10,951 nt of DNA from Dipetalonema caudispina (lineage: Eukaryota > Nematoda > Chromadorea > Rhabditida > Onchocercidae), in assembly GCA_013365325.1 (NCBI GenBank), contig JABVXV010000751.1, positions 1 through 10,951 of the forward strand, written 5' to 3'. The notes under the pieces are model-generated. The model worked only from the letters and a program-made list of their open reading frames with translations, did not search any database and was not told the DNA's origin. Positions 1-9,011 of the stretch are shown in pieces. The position numbers and the translations under genes are program-made. Within the stretch, counting starts at the first letter, position 1, and every line of letters starts with the position of its first letter.

Positions 1-180
<180 letters not shown>

Positions 181-600
181 TTATTTTGCTTGCTAACGTT
201 TTTTGTGTTTTTGTTTGTTAGTTTATTACTAATATACTTTTTTTCACCATAAATTTTATTTTCGCTTTTTATTGCTGTACTTATTTTGGTTACTTTTAGT
301 TATACTTAATTCATTTATACATCAAATTAATTTCACAAAGGAGAAAATTTCAATGCAAAAATTGCATTAAGCCGTAGTTCCGATTTCAATTTATTAATTT
401 TTATAAATAATTTTTTAGACATTAACAATAAAATAGTAATCGATTTTTCAACAGGACTGAAAAAATTAACATAATATTGAAATTCTTTGTGATATTAATT
501 TTTTCTTTATTGTATAATTTTCTTTGCGTTTTGTTTCTCACTACCTAAATTTGCTTTTTTCTAATTATGGATTTGTTAATCGCTGGAATTTTTTCTTTGT
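181..600. other. T-rich non-coding stretch
   Basis: This is AT-rich, T-biased sequence with no credible ORF, tRNA or splice-linked exon. Positions about 211-260 resemble about 921-970: both have a TTTG-rich lead, then ACTAATATAC, a T run and CCATAAATTT. This suggests an old duplication with a spacing of about 706 bp. Confidence 0.5.
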
Positions 601-627
601 TCACTGTTGTATTAAAATGCTTTAAAA

Positions 628-830
628 CAAAAAAAACAAAAAAATAAAAAAAGAAAAAAAAAAGAAAACGAAAAAAGGAAAGAAAAATAAAAAAAACAAA
701 AAGTTAAAAGAAAAAAATAAAAATGGAAAAAATAAAAAAACAAAAAAATGAAAAAAGAAAAAGAAGAAAAAATAAAAAAGAAAAAATTAAAAAAAAATCA
801 AAAAAGAAAAATAAAAAAAATAGAATTATT
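628..830. repeat. A-rich low-complexity tract, second copy
   Basis: About 200 bases of A runs are broken by single G, C or T (AAAAG, AAAAC and AAAAT words). The composition is the same as at 1-180. Both tracts are followed by a TTTG-rich segment and the shared ACTAATATAC word, so they may belong to one larger diverged repeat. Confidence 0.85.
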
Positions 831-1364
831 ACATTGTTTAAATTTGCTTATTTATCCATTTATCTGTTTACTGTTGTAATTAGTTGTTTGTTCTGATTGT
901 TAATGTTGTTTATGGTTCGTTTGTTTGTTTATGACTAATATACTTTTTTTTTAAACCATAAATTTAATCGGTTATTTCTTTCTTTATTTCACTCTGCTCA
1001 GTTGTATTTTTAGTTGTATTAATATTTTTTTTTTTATAAATATCATTAATTTTTAATGATATTTATAATAGCTATTAGAAAGCAAAGCTTTTTTTGTTTG
1101 ATATAATATTTTTAATTTTTAAACGACTGTTAACAAATGATTAAGTGATTTAAAGGAAAAGATCAAATAACTAAAAATGAGTAGCTTTTCGATTAGTTAT
1201 GATTAGAATTATTAATTTTGTATTAGCGAATTACTGTTAGTTAACGGGGACAATTGTACAGTAACTACGCTCTAATTAATAGATTTATTGCGGATTTTAA
1301 TTAAGAATATTTAGCTAATTTTACTCAGAAAATTACTTAGTTTTTCTTTTTTTCTTCTTCATCT
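831..1364. other. Non-coding AT-rich stretch with one palindrome
   Basis: No gene is seen on either strand. The stretch contains the second copy of the ACTAATATAC segment (from 934) and a near-perfect palindrome at 1034-1068. From about 1140 to 1330 it looks like unique AT-rich sequence. Confidence 0.5.
1034..1068. repeat. Palindrome, 16-bp arms and 3-nt loop
   Basis: The left arm core TATAAATATCATTAA (1035-1049) is exactly complementary to the right arm at 1053-1067, with three T between them. One more base pairs at each outer end. It is too AT-rich for a stable bacterial-style terminator and is more likely a hairpin-prone or cruciform element. No flanking target-site duplication was found. 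Confidence 0.85.
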
Positions 1365-1732
1365 AATTTTGCATGCATTTATTAATAATTTTGTCATTTA
1401 AATATTTTTATCAACTAATTTTGCAGTGTAGTTTACTAATTTTGTCATTTTTATCTTTTTATTGATTGATTTTGCATGCACTTTTTTATTAATTTTGTCA
1501 TTTTTATTTTTTTTCAGTTAATTTTGCATGCGTAATTTACTAATTTTTCATTTGTATAATTTTATCAATTGATTTTGCATGCATTTTATATTAATTTTGT
1601 GACTTATATATTTTTGTCAATTGAATTTGCATTCATTTTTTATTAATTTTGTCATTTTTATCTTTTTATTAATTGATTTTGCATGCATTTTACATTAATT
1701 ATGTCATTTAAATATTTTTATCAATTAATTTT

Positions 1733-2142
1733 GCATGCATTTTTAACCGAATTTGTCATTTGTGCCTTTTATCAATTGAATTTACACACAATTTTTTTAC
1801 TAATTTTGTAATTTAAATATTTTTATCAATTGATTCTGCATGCCTTTTTTACTAAATTTCTGATTTATATATTTTGACCGATTAATTTTGCAGGCTTTTT
1901 TTATTAATTTTGTGATTTTTGTATTTTCATTTTATGTACTTATCAATTATTTTTGCATGCCTTTTTTGAATGTTTTTGTCATTTGTATCTTTTTATCAAT
2001 TGATTTTGCATGCATTTTATATTAATTTTTTCATTTTCATCTCTTTATCAATTAATTTTGCATGCGTAATTTACTAATTTTTAATTTGTATAATTTCATC
2101 GATTGGTTTTGCACATTTTTATCCTCTTATCAATAGATTTTG
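1733..2142. repeat. Higher-order repeat block, copy 1
   Basis: Individually distinctive units recur in the same order in the second block starting at 2297. They include a unit with AACCGAATTTGTCATTTGTG, a unit with a degenerate core (near 1784), the 65-bp unit carrying TTTTATGTACTT, and a GCATGCGTAATTTAC unit. The offset is 564 bp in the first part and 669 bp in the second. Confidence 0.85.
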
Positions 2143-2296
2143 CATGAATTTTTAACTGAATTTATCATTTGTTTACTTTTGTCAATTAATTTTGCATGCT
2201 TATTAAACTAATTTTGTCATTTATATATTTCTATGTTTGTTTTTGCATGCAGTTTCTACTAGTTTTGTCATTTGTATCTTTTTACCAATTAATTTT

Positions 2297-2833
2297 GCAT
2301 GCATTTTTAACCGAATTTGTCATTTGTGCCTTTTATCAATTGAATTTACATGCAATTTTTTCACTAATTTTATAATTTAAATATATTTATCAATTGATTC
2401 TGCATGCCTTTTTGGTTAACTTTGTGATTTATGTATTTTTATCGAATAACTTTGCATGCAGTTTTTACTAATTTTGTCATTTTTGTCTTTTTATCAATTA
2501 ATTTGGCATGCATATTTTTATTGATTTTGCCAATTTTATCATTTTATCGATTTATTTTGCATGCTTTTTTTACTAATTTTGTCATTTTTGTATTTTCATT
2601 TTATGTACTTTTCAATTATTTTTGCATGCCTTTTTTGAATAATTTTGTCATTTGTATCTTTTTAATAATACACTTTGCATGCATTTTATATTAATTTTTT
2701 CATTTTCATCTCTTTGTCAATTAATTTTGCATGCGTAATTTACTAATTTTTCATTTGTATAATTTTATCGATTGGTTTTGCATGTAATTTTTTATTAATT
2801 TTGTCATTTTTATCCTTTTATCAATGGATTTTG
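2297..2833. repeat. Higher-order repeat block, copy 2
   Basis: This repeats the unit order of 1733-2142. Relative to copy 1 it has about 105 bp more, equal to two units, between about 2402 and 2559. It also keeps a unit (2780-2833) that is shortened to 31 bp at 2111-2142 in copy 1. A block-wise duplication followed by unit gain or loss explains the pattern. Confidence 0.85.
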
Positions 2834-2950
2834 CATGAATTTTTTACTAAATTTACCATTTGTTTACTTTTATCGATTGATTTTGCATGCATTTTATATT
2901 AATTTTGTGATTTATATATTTTGACCAATAATTTTGCATGGTTTTTTCAC

Positions 2951-3800
2951 TTTTTTTAGCTTTTCAATTATTTAATAAATATCCTAAAATTTCGAGTTTT
3001 ATTTATTTTCAAATTTCCATTTTGCTCCTCAGTTTTTGTACTATTTTCGCCGGAAGTTTCCAACTTTTTCGTTTATAATTTTATTTTTCTTTGTTTACTT
3101 TTCCACCAGCAAATGTAAATTCTGCAATATATGCCAATATCGCATCACTGTTGCAATGAGAAGAAAAAGACGAATTGTTGACGAGAAGTAGCATAGTAGA
3201 AACTTTTGTGATCCGTTCACATAATTGCTTGTTAGTTTCATTAATTATATTATATATTAATTACAGTTACGATTGGAATAAGCACAAATATAGAGGGAAT
3301 GAGTAAAAAAAATCGTTGCTTTCATGTTGTTCGTATCTTATTAGTTGTTGCTTCTTCTTTCGTTTTTTGCCCATATATTCATTAGGAATTTTATTTTGGT
3401 TTTTGTTAACTTAAATTTTTGTCAAATCCATCTCATTTTCGTCGCAGTTGTGCTGCAAACGTATGCTAAACGAATAACATGCTGAATTCAAGAAAGATAA
3501 CGCGTGATAAGCAATACAATTGGTACTATACTTCTCCATCGTTTTTGATTTCCTGAAACTTGGTAGCATTTCCATCATTTGGTACTGTAAAGTAGATATG
3601 TGAATGCCGCAAAATCCAAATTAGATATGGACTGTGGCTGTAGATTAGATATAGATCAAGTATTGAACATAGATGTGACAAATTTTGGAATAGATTTAGG
3701 TTATTGATATTAATTAGACACAATATAAGTCGTAGTATAAATTTTAGAACTTCTAAATTAAACATGAAAAGGAGAGCAGTTATTTTTGTGAAATCAATCA
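2951..3800. other. Intergenic flank and probable 3' UTR
   Basis: No supported gene lies here. On the minus strand, the part next to 3800 should be the 3' UTR of the lectin-like gene. I see no canonical AATAAA within about 300 bp after that stop codon, so the poly(A) site is undetermined. On the plus strand, 3105-3160 has a CCACCAG acceptor-like site and a 15-codon open stretch, but no partner exon. Confidence 0.45.
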
Positions 3801-5946
3801 TCAGTCACCTTTTCCTTTATTGATGGATTCCATCAGCAGCTTCGAATTCATGAGTTCAACGATAAATTCATTGTCTGAAGAAATATGAAAAAATTAGTAA
3901 ATTCGAAATTGCAATGTTTTATTGGAAACTGAATAAGAAGACGAAGAAAAGAATAAATTTATGCAATGATGAAAATAATTAATTAGTATTGAGGAAGTCA
4001 GAAATAAATGATAATGATAGTGTATGGAAGAATGCTACCTTCATCATCGGAGATTGTTATCCGAGATGAACGAGGTTCTGGATAATGTTGATCCTGAAAT
4101 ATATAATTGTAATTAATAGCACTGGTTGTAAATTGCTTTAGTATCAGCTATTTTGTAATATTTCGATATCGGAAAACTATCTGTTTCAGATGAAGACTCA
4201 TTCTTTCTATTAATCAGTTGATTTAGTAAAGAGTCATTCACGTGAAAATTACGTATCTCATTTTATTGAAATACAACAAGTTATGAGTTATTTGCTACTA
4301 CTACTACTACTACCTTACCGATTTATACATGCATAGAGCTGAAAGGATATTAAGTTTTGTGGAGCATTCCATCGGTACTGCATGTTTGCTGCCAACTGAA
4401 AATTTTCGTTTTTCTTCCTTTTTTTTCTTTTTTTTTTTTTGAAAATAACTAGCTAAATTTAAATTTTTGGAAGAAAGAATTGAAAATTTCTCTACTTTTA
4501 TATTGATTTTGTTTGAAAATGACCCGAAAATCGGGATTAGGGAATAGATCTCCAAAATAGCTAAATTTAATAATCAATTTATCCTCATTTATTTAGCTGC
4601 TTTTGGAACAGAATCTATCTCAAGCGAATTCCAGAAATTCTTGAAATTTTTTGGGAAGAAAAGATAGTAAAATATGAGCATTCTCAGAAGGTTTAGAAAT
4701 TCTTTATAAAGTAGAATGGACTAATCTAGATTGAAAATATGAAATTTTTGTTAACATGGGATAGCCAGAAATCGATAGCATTGTGATGTGTTTAATTGGG
4801 GATTGAAATTGGGATCAATAAATTCAAAATTGGAATTTTGCGAGAAATCACTCCAACGATAACCAGCTCCACGGAAATACCATAAACCGAATAGAACGAA
4901 ATGATATCGGAATAATATCGGCTGATCCGTATCAAGATCATCTGGAAATGAACGAAGGTCGGTATCGATTGATTTATAGAATAGTTTGAAAAATTTAGAA
5001 ATTTTGTAATATGATAGAATCTGCTAATTTGCATTGAAACTATAAAACATGTTAACCTTTAAGTTTTTCCATAACGAATTCATATTCATCTTTGTCCCGA
5101 AATACCGCCGGATACATTGCGATATGCCTTCGTTGTCGCTGAATACGACATATTGAATCGTCGATGGAATAAAGTTGTTCCTAAAAATACGGATATCATA
5201 GAAATAAATTCTTCTCTTCTTTTGTAACGTTTCTTTTTCAAATTTCAAAAATTTCCATTTATAGCGAGTGAAAAAAATTCACACCATTAAATTTAATTCA
5301 GTGATTCAGTTAATTGTTCAAAATTTCAAGTACCGTGTGGTTCGACATTTTATACACGATAGAAAAACAATGAACTTCACCATCTGCTCCTTCCCAACCA
5401 TGATCACCAAGTGCGCATCTCTTTGGATACTCTAAATTGTATGATAAATTTTAGGTAACAATTTCACATGGTGATATTTTAGAAAGCAAACGATGATATG
5501 AGAAATGAATGAAATGATTAAAAAAGAACCAAAAAAGGGGAATGTTCATGAAGGAAATTGGCACAAATTGATTTCATAAAAATCTTAAATGATAACAATT
5601 GGATGATCAAATCAATATCGCTCGAAATACCTAACCAACCATTATTGTTGAGAATTATCAAATGGAAAAAAAATACTGTTTACACATCATTCCTCTCCAT
5701 GCAATCTTAGAAAAATTAGAAATAAATGGAAGTTTCCATATAGATTCTAAATTCATTAGAATTTTAAAAATTCATGATTAATTTAGGGTATATTTAGGTG
5801 AAAATTACGAATGGAGTTATTAGGAGATAAGATTAAGTAAACTTACTTAAATCTTTATCCATTACCAGTTTTATTTTCGTACCCCAATCATATTCCTCCT
5901 TGGCAGTTTTTTGTGGTAAATCCTTAAAACTGTTGATAAATATCGG
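3801..5946 (-). CDS. C-type-lectin-like domain protein, C-terminal part (second CTLD)
   Basis: Seven minus-strand exons join in phase: 5946-5847 (or starting at 5929), 5431-5334, 5180-5057, 4941-4756, 4395-4319, 4093-4039 and 3874-3801 (TGA 3803-3801). Six have GT/AG borders fixed by phase on both sides. They encode about 237 residues. Residues 39-191 form a complete long-form CTLD with six cysteines, C39, C55, C77, C162, C180 and C191. Recognisable parts are HCFSIVY, IDDSICRIQ, HIAMYPAVF, EYEFV, LFGLWYFRG and CYRFLAIP, ending in SALCMYK. Family knowledge pairs C39-C55, C77-C191 and C162-C180. No EPN/QPD or WND motif is seen, so calcium-dependent sugar binding is doubtful. An acidic and then basic tail of about 45 residues follows, with no membrane anchor. 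There is no signal peptide or good start here, so these exons probably continue from the first CTLD at 6538-8649. The natural ligand is unknown. Confidence 0.8.
4295..4313. repeat. Short (CTA)6 microsatellite
   Basis: Six CTA repeats lie just inside the intron, next to the minus-strand donor at 4318-4317. On the transcript this reads as GTAAG followed by a run of GTA/GTAG words, that is, many donor-like triplets beside the true site. Confidence 0.8.
5432..5846 (-). other. Intron of the lectin-like gene
   Basis: On the minus strand it starts GTAAGT (5846) and ends TTTAG (5432). It is about 415 bp and AT-rich, with no other gene or repeat seen. It separates the linker exon from the first exon of the second CTLD. 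Confidence 0.7.
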
Positions 5947-5964
5947 CTAGGAATAATTTGATGT

Positions 5965-5984
5965 AAAAAAAAAAAAAAAAAAAA
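5965..5984 (-). promoter_or_regulatory. Polypyrimidine tract before a splice acceptor
   Basis: Twenty A on the plus strand are twenty T on the transcribed strand. The tract lies about 17 bases before the TTCCTAG acceptor that opens the linker exon at 5946. As a homopolymer it could also be length-variable. Confidence 0.55.
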
Positions 5985-6338
5985 TTATGAATGAGAGAAA
6001 ACGTATATAAATGAAAAATTTTGTTTTTCAATTCAAAATTAAGAATGATTAAAATTTTAGAATAAAATATTACAATTAAATAGCTGAATCCAATCAAATA
6101 ATGATAAATTGTAAGTTTTTGATTGCATTTGAATGCCACAATTTTAACTAAAATTTACAATTATTTTTACTTGTCATAAACGATTTGATTCTTTTATGTG
6201 ATAAAATAATTTTAGAATTAAACAGAATCATGCAGAAAAGATGAAAATATTTAACTTAATGAAAACTTCATTCGTTTAAAGAGGAAATTAAGCAAATTCG
6301 AGAAAGAGACCTAATATTACTGTTTTATGGATTTTTAC

Positions 6339-6434
6339 AGATTTTAGAAGGCAAATTCAGCTGATGCGATAATTCAATTTTATATAATTCAACTTTTAAA
6401 TTATCCTATTTAACCGTACTGTCTTCTAAAATCT
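6339..6434. repeat. Inverted repeat, 12-bp arms, about 72-bp spacer
   Basis: AGATTTTAGAAG at 6339-6350 is the exact reverse complement of 6423-6434. Similarity extends a few bases outward with a mismatch. It lies in the intron between the two CTLD halves. It could be chance in AT-rich DNA or a remnant of a small inverted-repeat element. Confidence 0.5.
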
Positions 6435-6537
6435 ACAAGACTATATAGTAATTCAACCTAATCACTATTTTATTAAGCCTTATTTTTTTGGTGATGAAAA
6501 TTATAAAATATTCATATTTGTACTTTCTTTTAGTAAC

Positions 6538-8649
6538 ATGACGGGATTTCAAAAAACAGGAATTTTTATATAATTTCAAATTTCGCTCACAATCATTGTC
6601 ATCCATTGCCCATGTCATGAAACGATAACAATTAGACTTATTTACACGTGGATTGAATGAATGATCATAAAATGAGCTAAAGTCCGTTATAGCCGGGGTA
6701 CCATCATACCAAATCATCTTCCCACCATACATTCCGGATGGATCGTTGTTGATGAAACCATTTTGTCGTATGAAAAATAATCCAAACAATGCACCTGTTA
6801 AACCTTCTGCATATTCCGGATATTCTGAAATAACTTCAAAATAAAGCAATTCCATTTGAACAAAACAAGAAGTCGATTTAACCAATATGGTTAAACATAT
6901 TTGAAGTATTCCAAACAATTTCGATATATATTTCTGCGGTTTATTGTTATTCCATTTCCGGATAGGGAAAAAAGTTGGGGAAACAGAAAACTTTGCTCCT
7001 TAATAATTAATAATTGGAATTTTAATAATTTGCTCCGATTTTTTTTCTTCTTCTATTTAGCAAATTCAAATCGAAATTCAAATCCAGCGTTAACATAAAT
7101 TGTTCAAATTATACAAATTTAAGTGACAAAAATTATACAAAAATAAAATTTAAGCTCAAATTTCTATACCACAAATAATTCTCGACGGATAGATCAGAAA
7201 AAAGAAATGTTTTTGGCATGAAATAACAGTGAATTATCCTATCATTCCGGAAAAATTCTTACAATTAGTATAACATTATTTGCTGAAGAAACGTATACTT
7301 AGCGTGTTTACATGTGAACCTGATTTTTGACAAACAAGAAACAATTTTTTTAATCTCAGGATTGAACTTGGATTACTAGCGCTGTACTTTTGCATTTGTT
7401 AGTATAAATTTGATTCTACGAATGATATCATTTATCAGCTTTATCAGTAAAATATATATTAAAAGTTGTGCTTAAATCAATTTGCCAATGAAATCATATA
7501 ATGCTTTCATTTCAAACTTGAAATTTATGACAGAAGATCGGTGACAAAGGAAGTTAAAATTATATTTGAATTTTTCGAAATTCTCTCTTTCCTTTTGTCC
7601 ATAATATAGTGATCGGCTCATTTATCCAGCAAATGATAGAATAAATTATTTTATTTGCCTATTCAAAAATAAATCGTTTTAACTCTCTCAATAATAAATT
7701 ATAATAATAAAAAACTGATGTTGCAAATACACTTACCAAGTAATGCAGCATAATGAAAATTACGTAAATCTTCCAATGTTGATGCTATTGCTTCTGTTAT
7801 ATTATTTTGCTTGTATTTTAGAACAACATGTTGGAGAGCAGTTTCGGTACTGACATTAAGACTTACCTATTATAAATAATGAATAAAATTTATAATCATT
7901 TTAGCAGAAAGAAATGAGAAGTGATCAATAATTTATCATTCCGATATTTTTTCGACCTAATTATTACTAATGAAATTAATTATCATTACTATATTATCAC
8001 CTTTAATTTCGCTTTTCCAACAATCATACATCCAGTAAAATGTAACAAAAGTATATGAAAAAATATTTTTACCTTCCAGAAACGATCTCTTCCACCCCAA
8101 TCCAATATTTTCAGTTTATATTTATAATAATAATTCCGTCGAATCATTTGAATAAGAAAAGTTAGCTTAGTCTAATTCAATATCTAATCCTTTTAATTTG
8201 AAAGTTGCATCCAGATAAACTAACTTCCTTTATGGGAAATTGATGAAAATAGCAAATAACTTTCTGTTTCTGTTCTACCGAATAACGATAAAAAGCACGA
8301 CCACCACTAAGACAACCTGAAAAGGAAAGAGGAATTATCCAGATTGAAATTTCAGAAAGTACCATAGAGAAATTATTTTTAATCACTGATTTTTATTATT
8401 TCATCATTTATTCAATTAACTTATCCATTACAAGTATTTTATCCGTTATTCTATTACCTTACCCATTACCAATATTTCATCCCTTATTCCATTACCTTAT
8501 CTTTTATTAGTATCACAAATAAATTGCTGAAACAATAGGAAAAAAAAAAAAAATGAAACTGACGAGAAAATTGGACACCATTTATGAGTACCGTAGAAAG
8601 GTATAATGAAACAACCGTTAGCAATTTCATCTACTATAAACAATATCAT
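6538..8649 (-). CDS. C-type-lectin-like domain protein, N-terminal part (first CTLD)
   Basis: Proposed minus-strand exons are 8649-8616 (or to 8592), 8316-8225, 8171-8073, 7866-7737 and 6824-6538, all phase-consistent, about 214 residues. The 6824 exon is the strongest. It carries LFGLFFIRQNG, then IWYDGTPAITDF (the W-x-DGTP element of CTLDs), FNPRVNKSNCYRF and WAMDDNDC, ending NSCFLK. It matches the second domain at LFGLW/F, FNPxxNxSxCYRF and the terminal Cys-rich end, so the two are paralogous. The helix-1 cysteine expected near residue 105 is absent, leaving the C-terminal C208 without its usual partner. Exons at 8171 and 7866 add about 75 residues between the N-terminal cysteine pair (C13, C33) and the lectin core. 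The ATG at 8649 is a weak call: no clear signal peptide follows it, and an upstream exon may be missed. The frame stays open past 6538 to a stop at 6433, but that tail is AT-rich and looks like intron. Confidence 0.6.
6825..7736 (-). other. Large intron in the first CTLD half
   Basis: On the minus strand it starts GTAAGTG (7736) and ends TTATTTCAG (6825). It splits a GAA codon (G then AA), joining ALL to EYPEYAEG. At about 912 bp it is the longest intron here. No internal gene, RNA gene or clear repeat was seen on either strand. Confidence 0.7.
8172..8224 (-). other. Predicted 53-bp mini-intron
   Basis: The intron reads GTTAGT to GAATTAG on the minus strand. Without splicing, the frame hits TGA about 15 codons past the donor. 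With splicing, the exon ending FPIKE (8225) joins the one starting TKLTF (8171) in phase 0, and the reading continues open to the next good donor at 8072. Only the phase fit and the short length support it, and no T tract precedes the acceptor. Confidence 0.5.
8420..8516. repeat. 38-bp tandem repeat, about 2.5 copies
   Basis: Copies lie at 8420-8457, 8458-8495 and a partial at 8496-8516. Each begins CTTA(T/C)C and ends TATTC(T/C)ATTAC. Identity between the first two is high, with a handful of substitutions. The repeat lies in the proposed first intron of the lectin-like gene. Confidence 0.75.
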
Positions 8650-9011
8650 TTTCGACAGGTTTACTGTGCTTTTTATACCCAACCATCCGATCGGTAGAAT
8701 AAACAATAAATATCAATAGAGTAGATAATTTTTTTCAGAAATTGATATTCACAGTCAAATTTTTAATTAACTTTTAAAATTAATGTTTGAAAGGAATTTC
8801 GAACAATTCAAATATTTGTTAATTTACTTGAAGTGTTAAAATTATTAATTCAAAACGCTGACAATTTACTCATGGATAATGTAACAATTCAGCTTATACC
8901 ATATGATTTTGTTGTTATACTTCATAACTAAGAGAAGATGACTACTGTACCTTGTTCGATTACCGTTACACATTCTTGAATTACCGTAATTTGTTACAGG
9001 AATAGTTGTAC

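Larger units (their letters stand above)
1365..2950. repeat. 52-bp tandem minisatellite, about 30 units
   Basis: The core TTTTGCATGC recurs with GCATGC or a variant at 1371, 1423, 1474, 1526, 1577, 1629, 1681, 1733 and onward to 2936. I count 31 anchors, with nearly all spacings 51-54 bp. Twenty-one anchors are exact GCATGC. Within a unit the core is followed by a T run, TTAATTTTGTCATTT, a second T run and ATCAATTAA. Exceptions are two 65-bp intervals (1890-1955, 2559-2624) and one 31-bp interval (2111-2142). Because 52 is not a multiple of 3, any ORF here is an artefact. Confidence 0.97.
5947..6537 (-). other. Intron linking the two CTLD halves (position uncertain)
   Basis: Two phase-compatible solutions exist: donor after 6538 (CAT then GTTACT) with acceptor CCTAG before 5946, or donor after 6524 (AA then GTACAA) with acceptor CAACAG before 5929. 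A 20-base T tract on the minus strand (5965-5984) lies just upstream of the first acceptor and favours it. The stretch also holds an inverted repeat (6339-6350 with 6423-6434). If neither splice is used, the first half would end at the stop at 6433. Confidence 0.5.

Noticed and set aside
2431..2694. Plus-strand ORF of 87 codons with alternating hydrophobic segments
   Set aside because: It lies wholly within the 52-bp satellite. Its apparent membrane segments are translated T runs, and the period is not a multiple of three.
3105..3160. Plus-strand acceptor-like CCACCAG followed by a short open stretch
   Set aside because: Only 15 codons precede a stop, and the upstream DNA is satellite with no partner exon or donor.
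3526..3800. Minus-strand open frame of about 91 codons downstream of the lectin-like stop
   Set aside because: It starts just after the TGA of the lectin-like gene, in its probable 3' UTR. It has no domain, no splice partner and a hydrophobic AT-driven composition.
4396..4555. Upstream extension of the 4319-4395 exon frame, with a lysine run
   Set aside because: It is intron: the real coding part begins at 4395 after ATTTTCAG. The lysines come from an A-rich run on the minus strand and the rest has no similarity.
5924..6139. Minus-strand ORF ending in a poly-Phe stretch
   Set aside because: The Phe run is the 20-base T tract of an intron. The frame differs from the coding frame of the exon it overlaps.
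6901..7098. Plus-strand 65-codon ORF
   Set aside because: It lies in the large intron of the minus-strand gene, has a low-complexity Phe run, no domain and no splice context.
8521..8554. Strong minus-strand acceptor (T-rich tract then TTGTTTCAG at 8527) suggesting an extra exon
   Set aside because: The following open stretch is about 31 bases to a GTAATG donor, and its phase does not fit the neighbouring exons in any tested combination. It is left out but could be a non-coding or missed exon.
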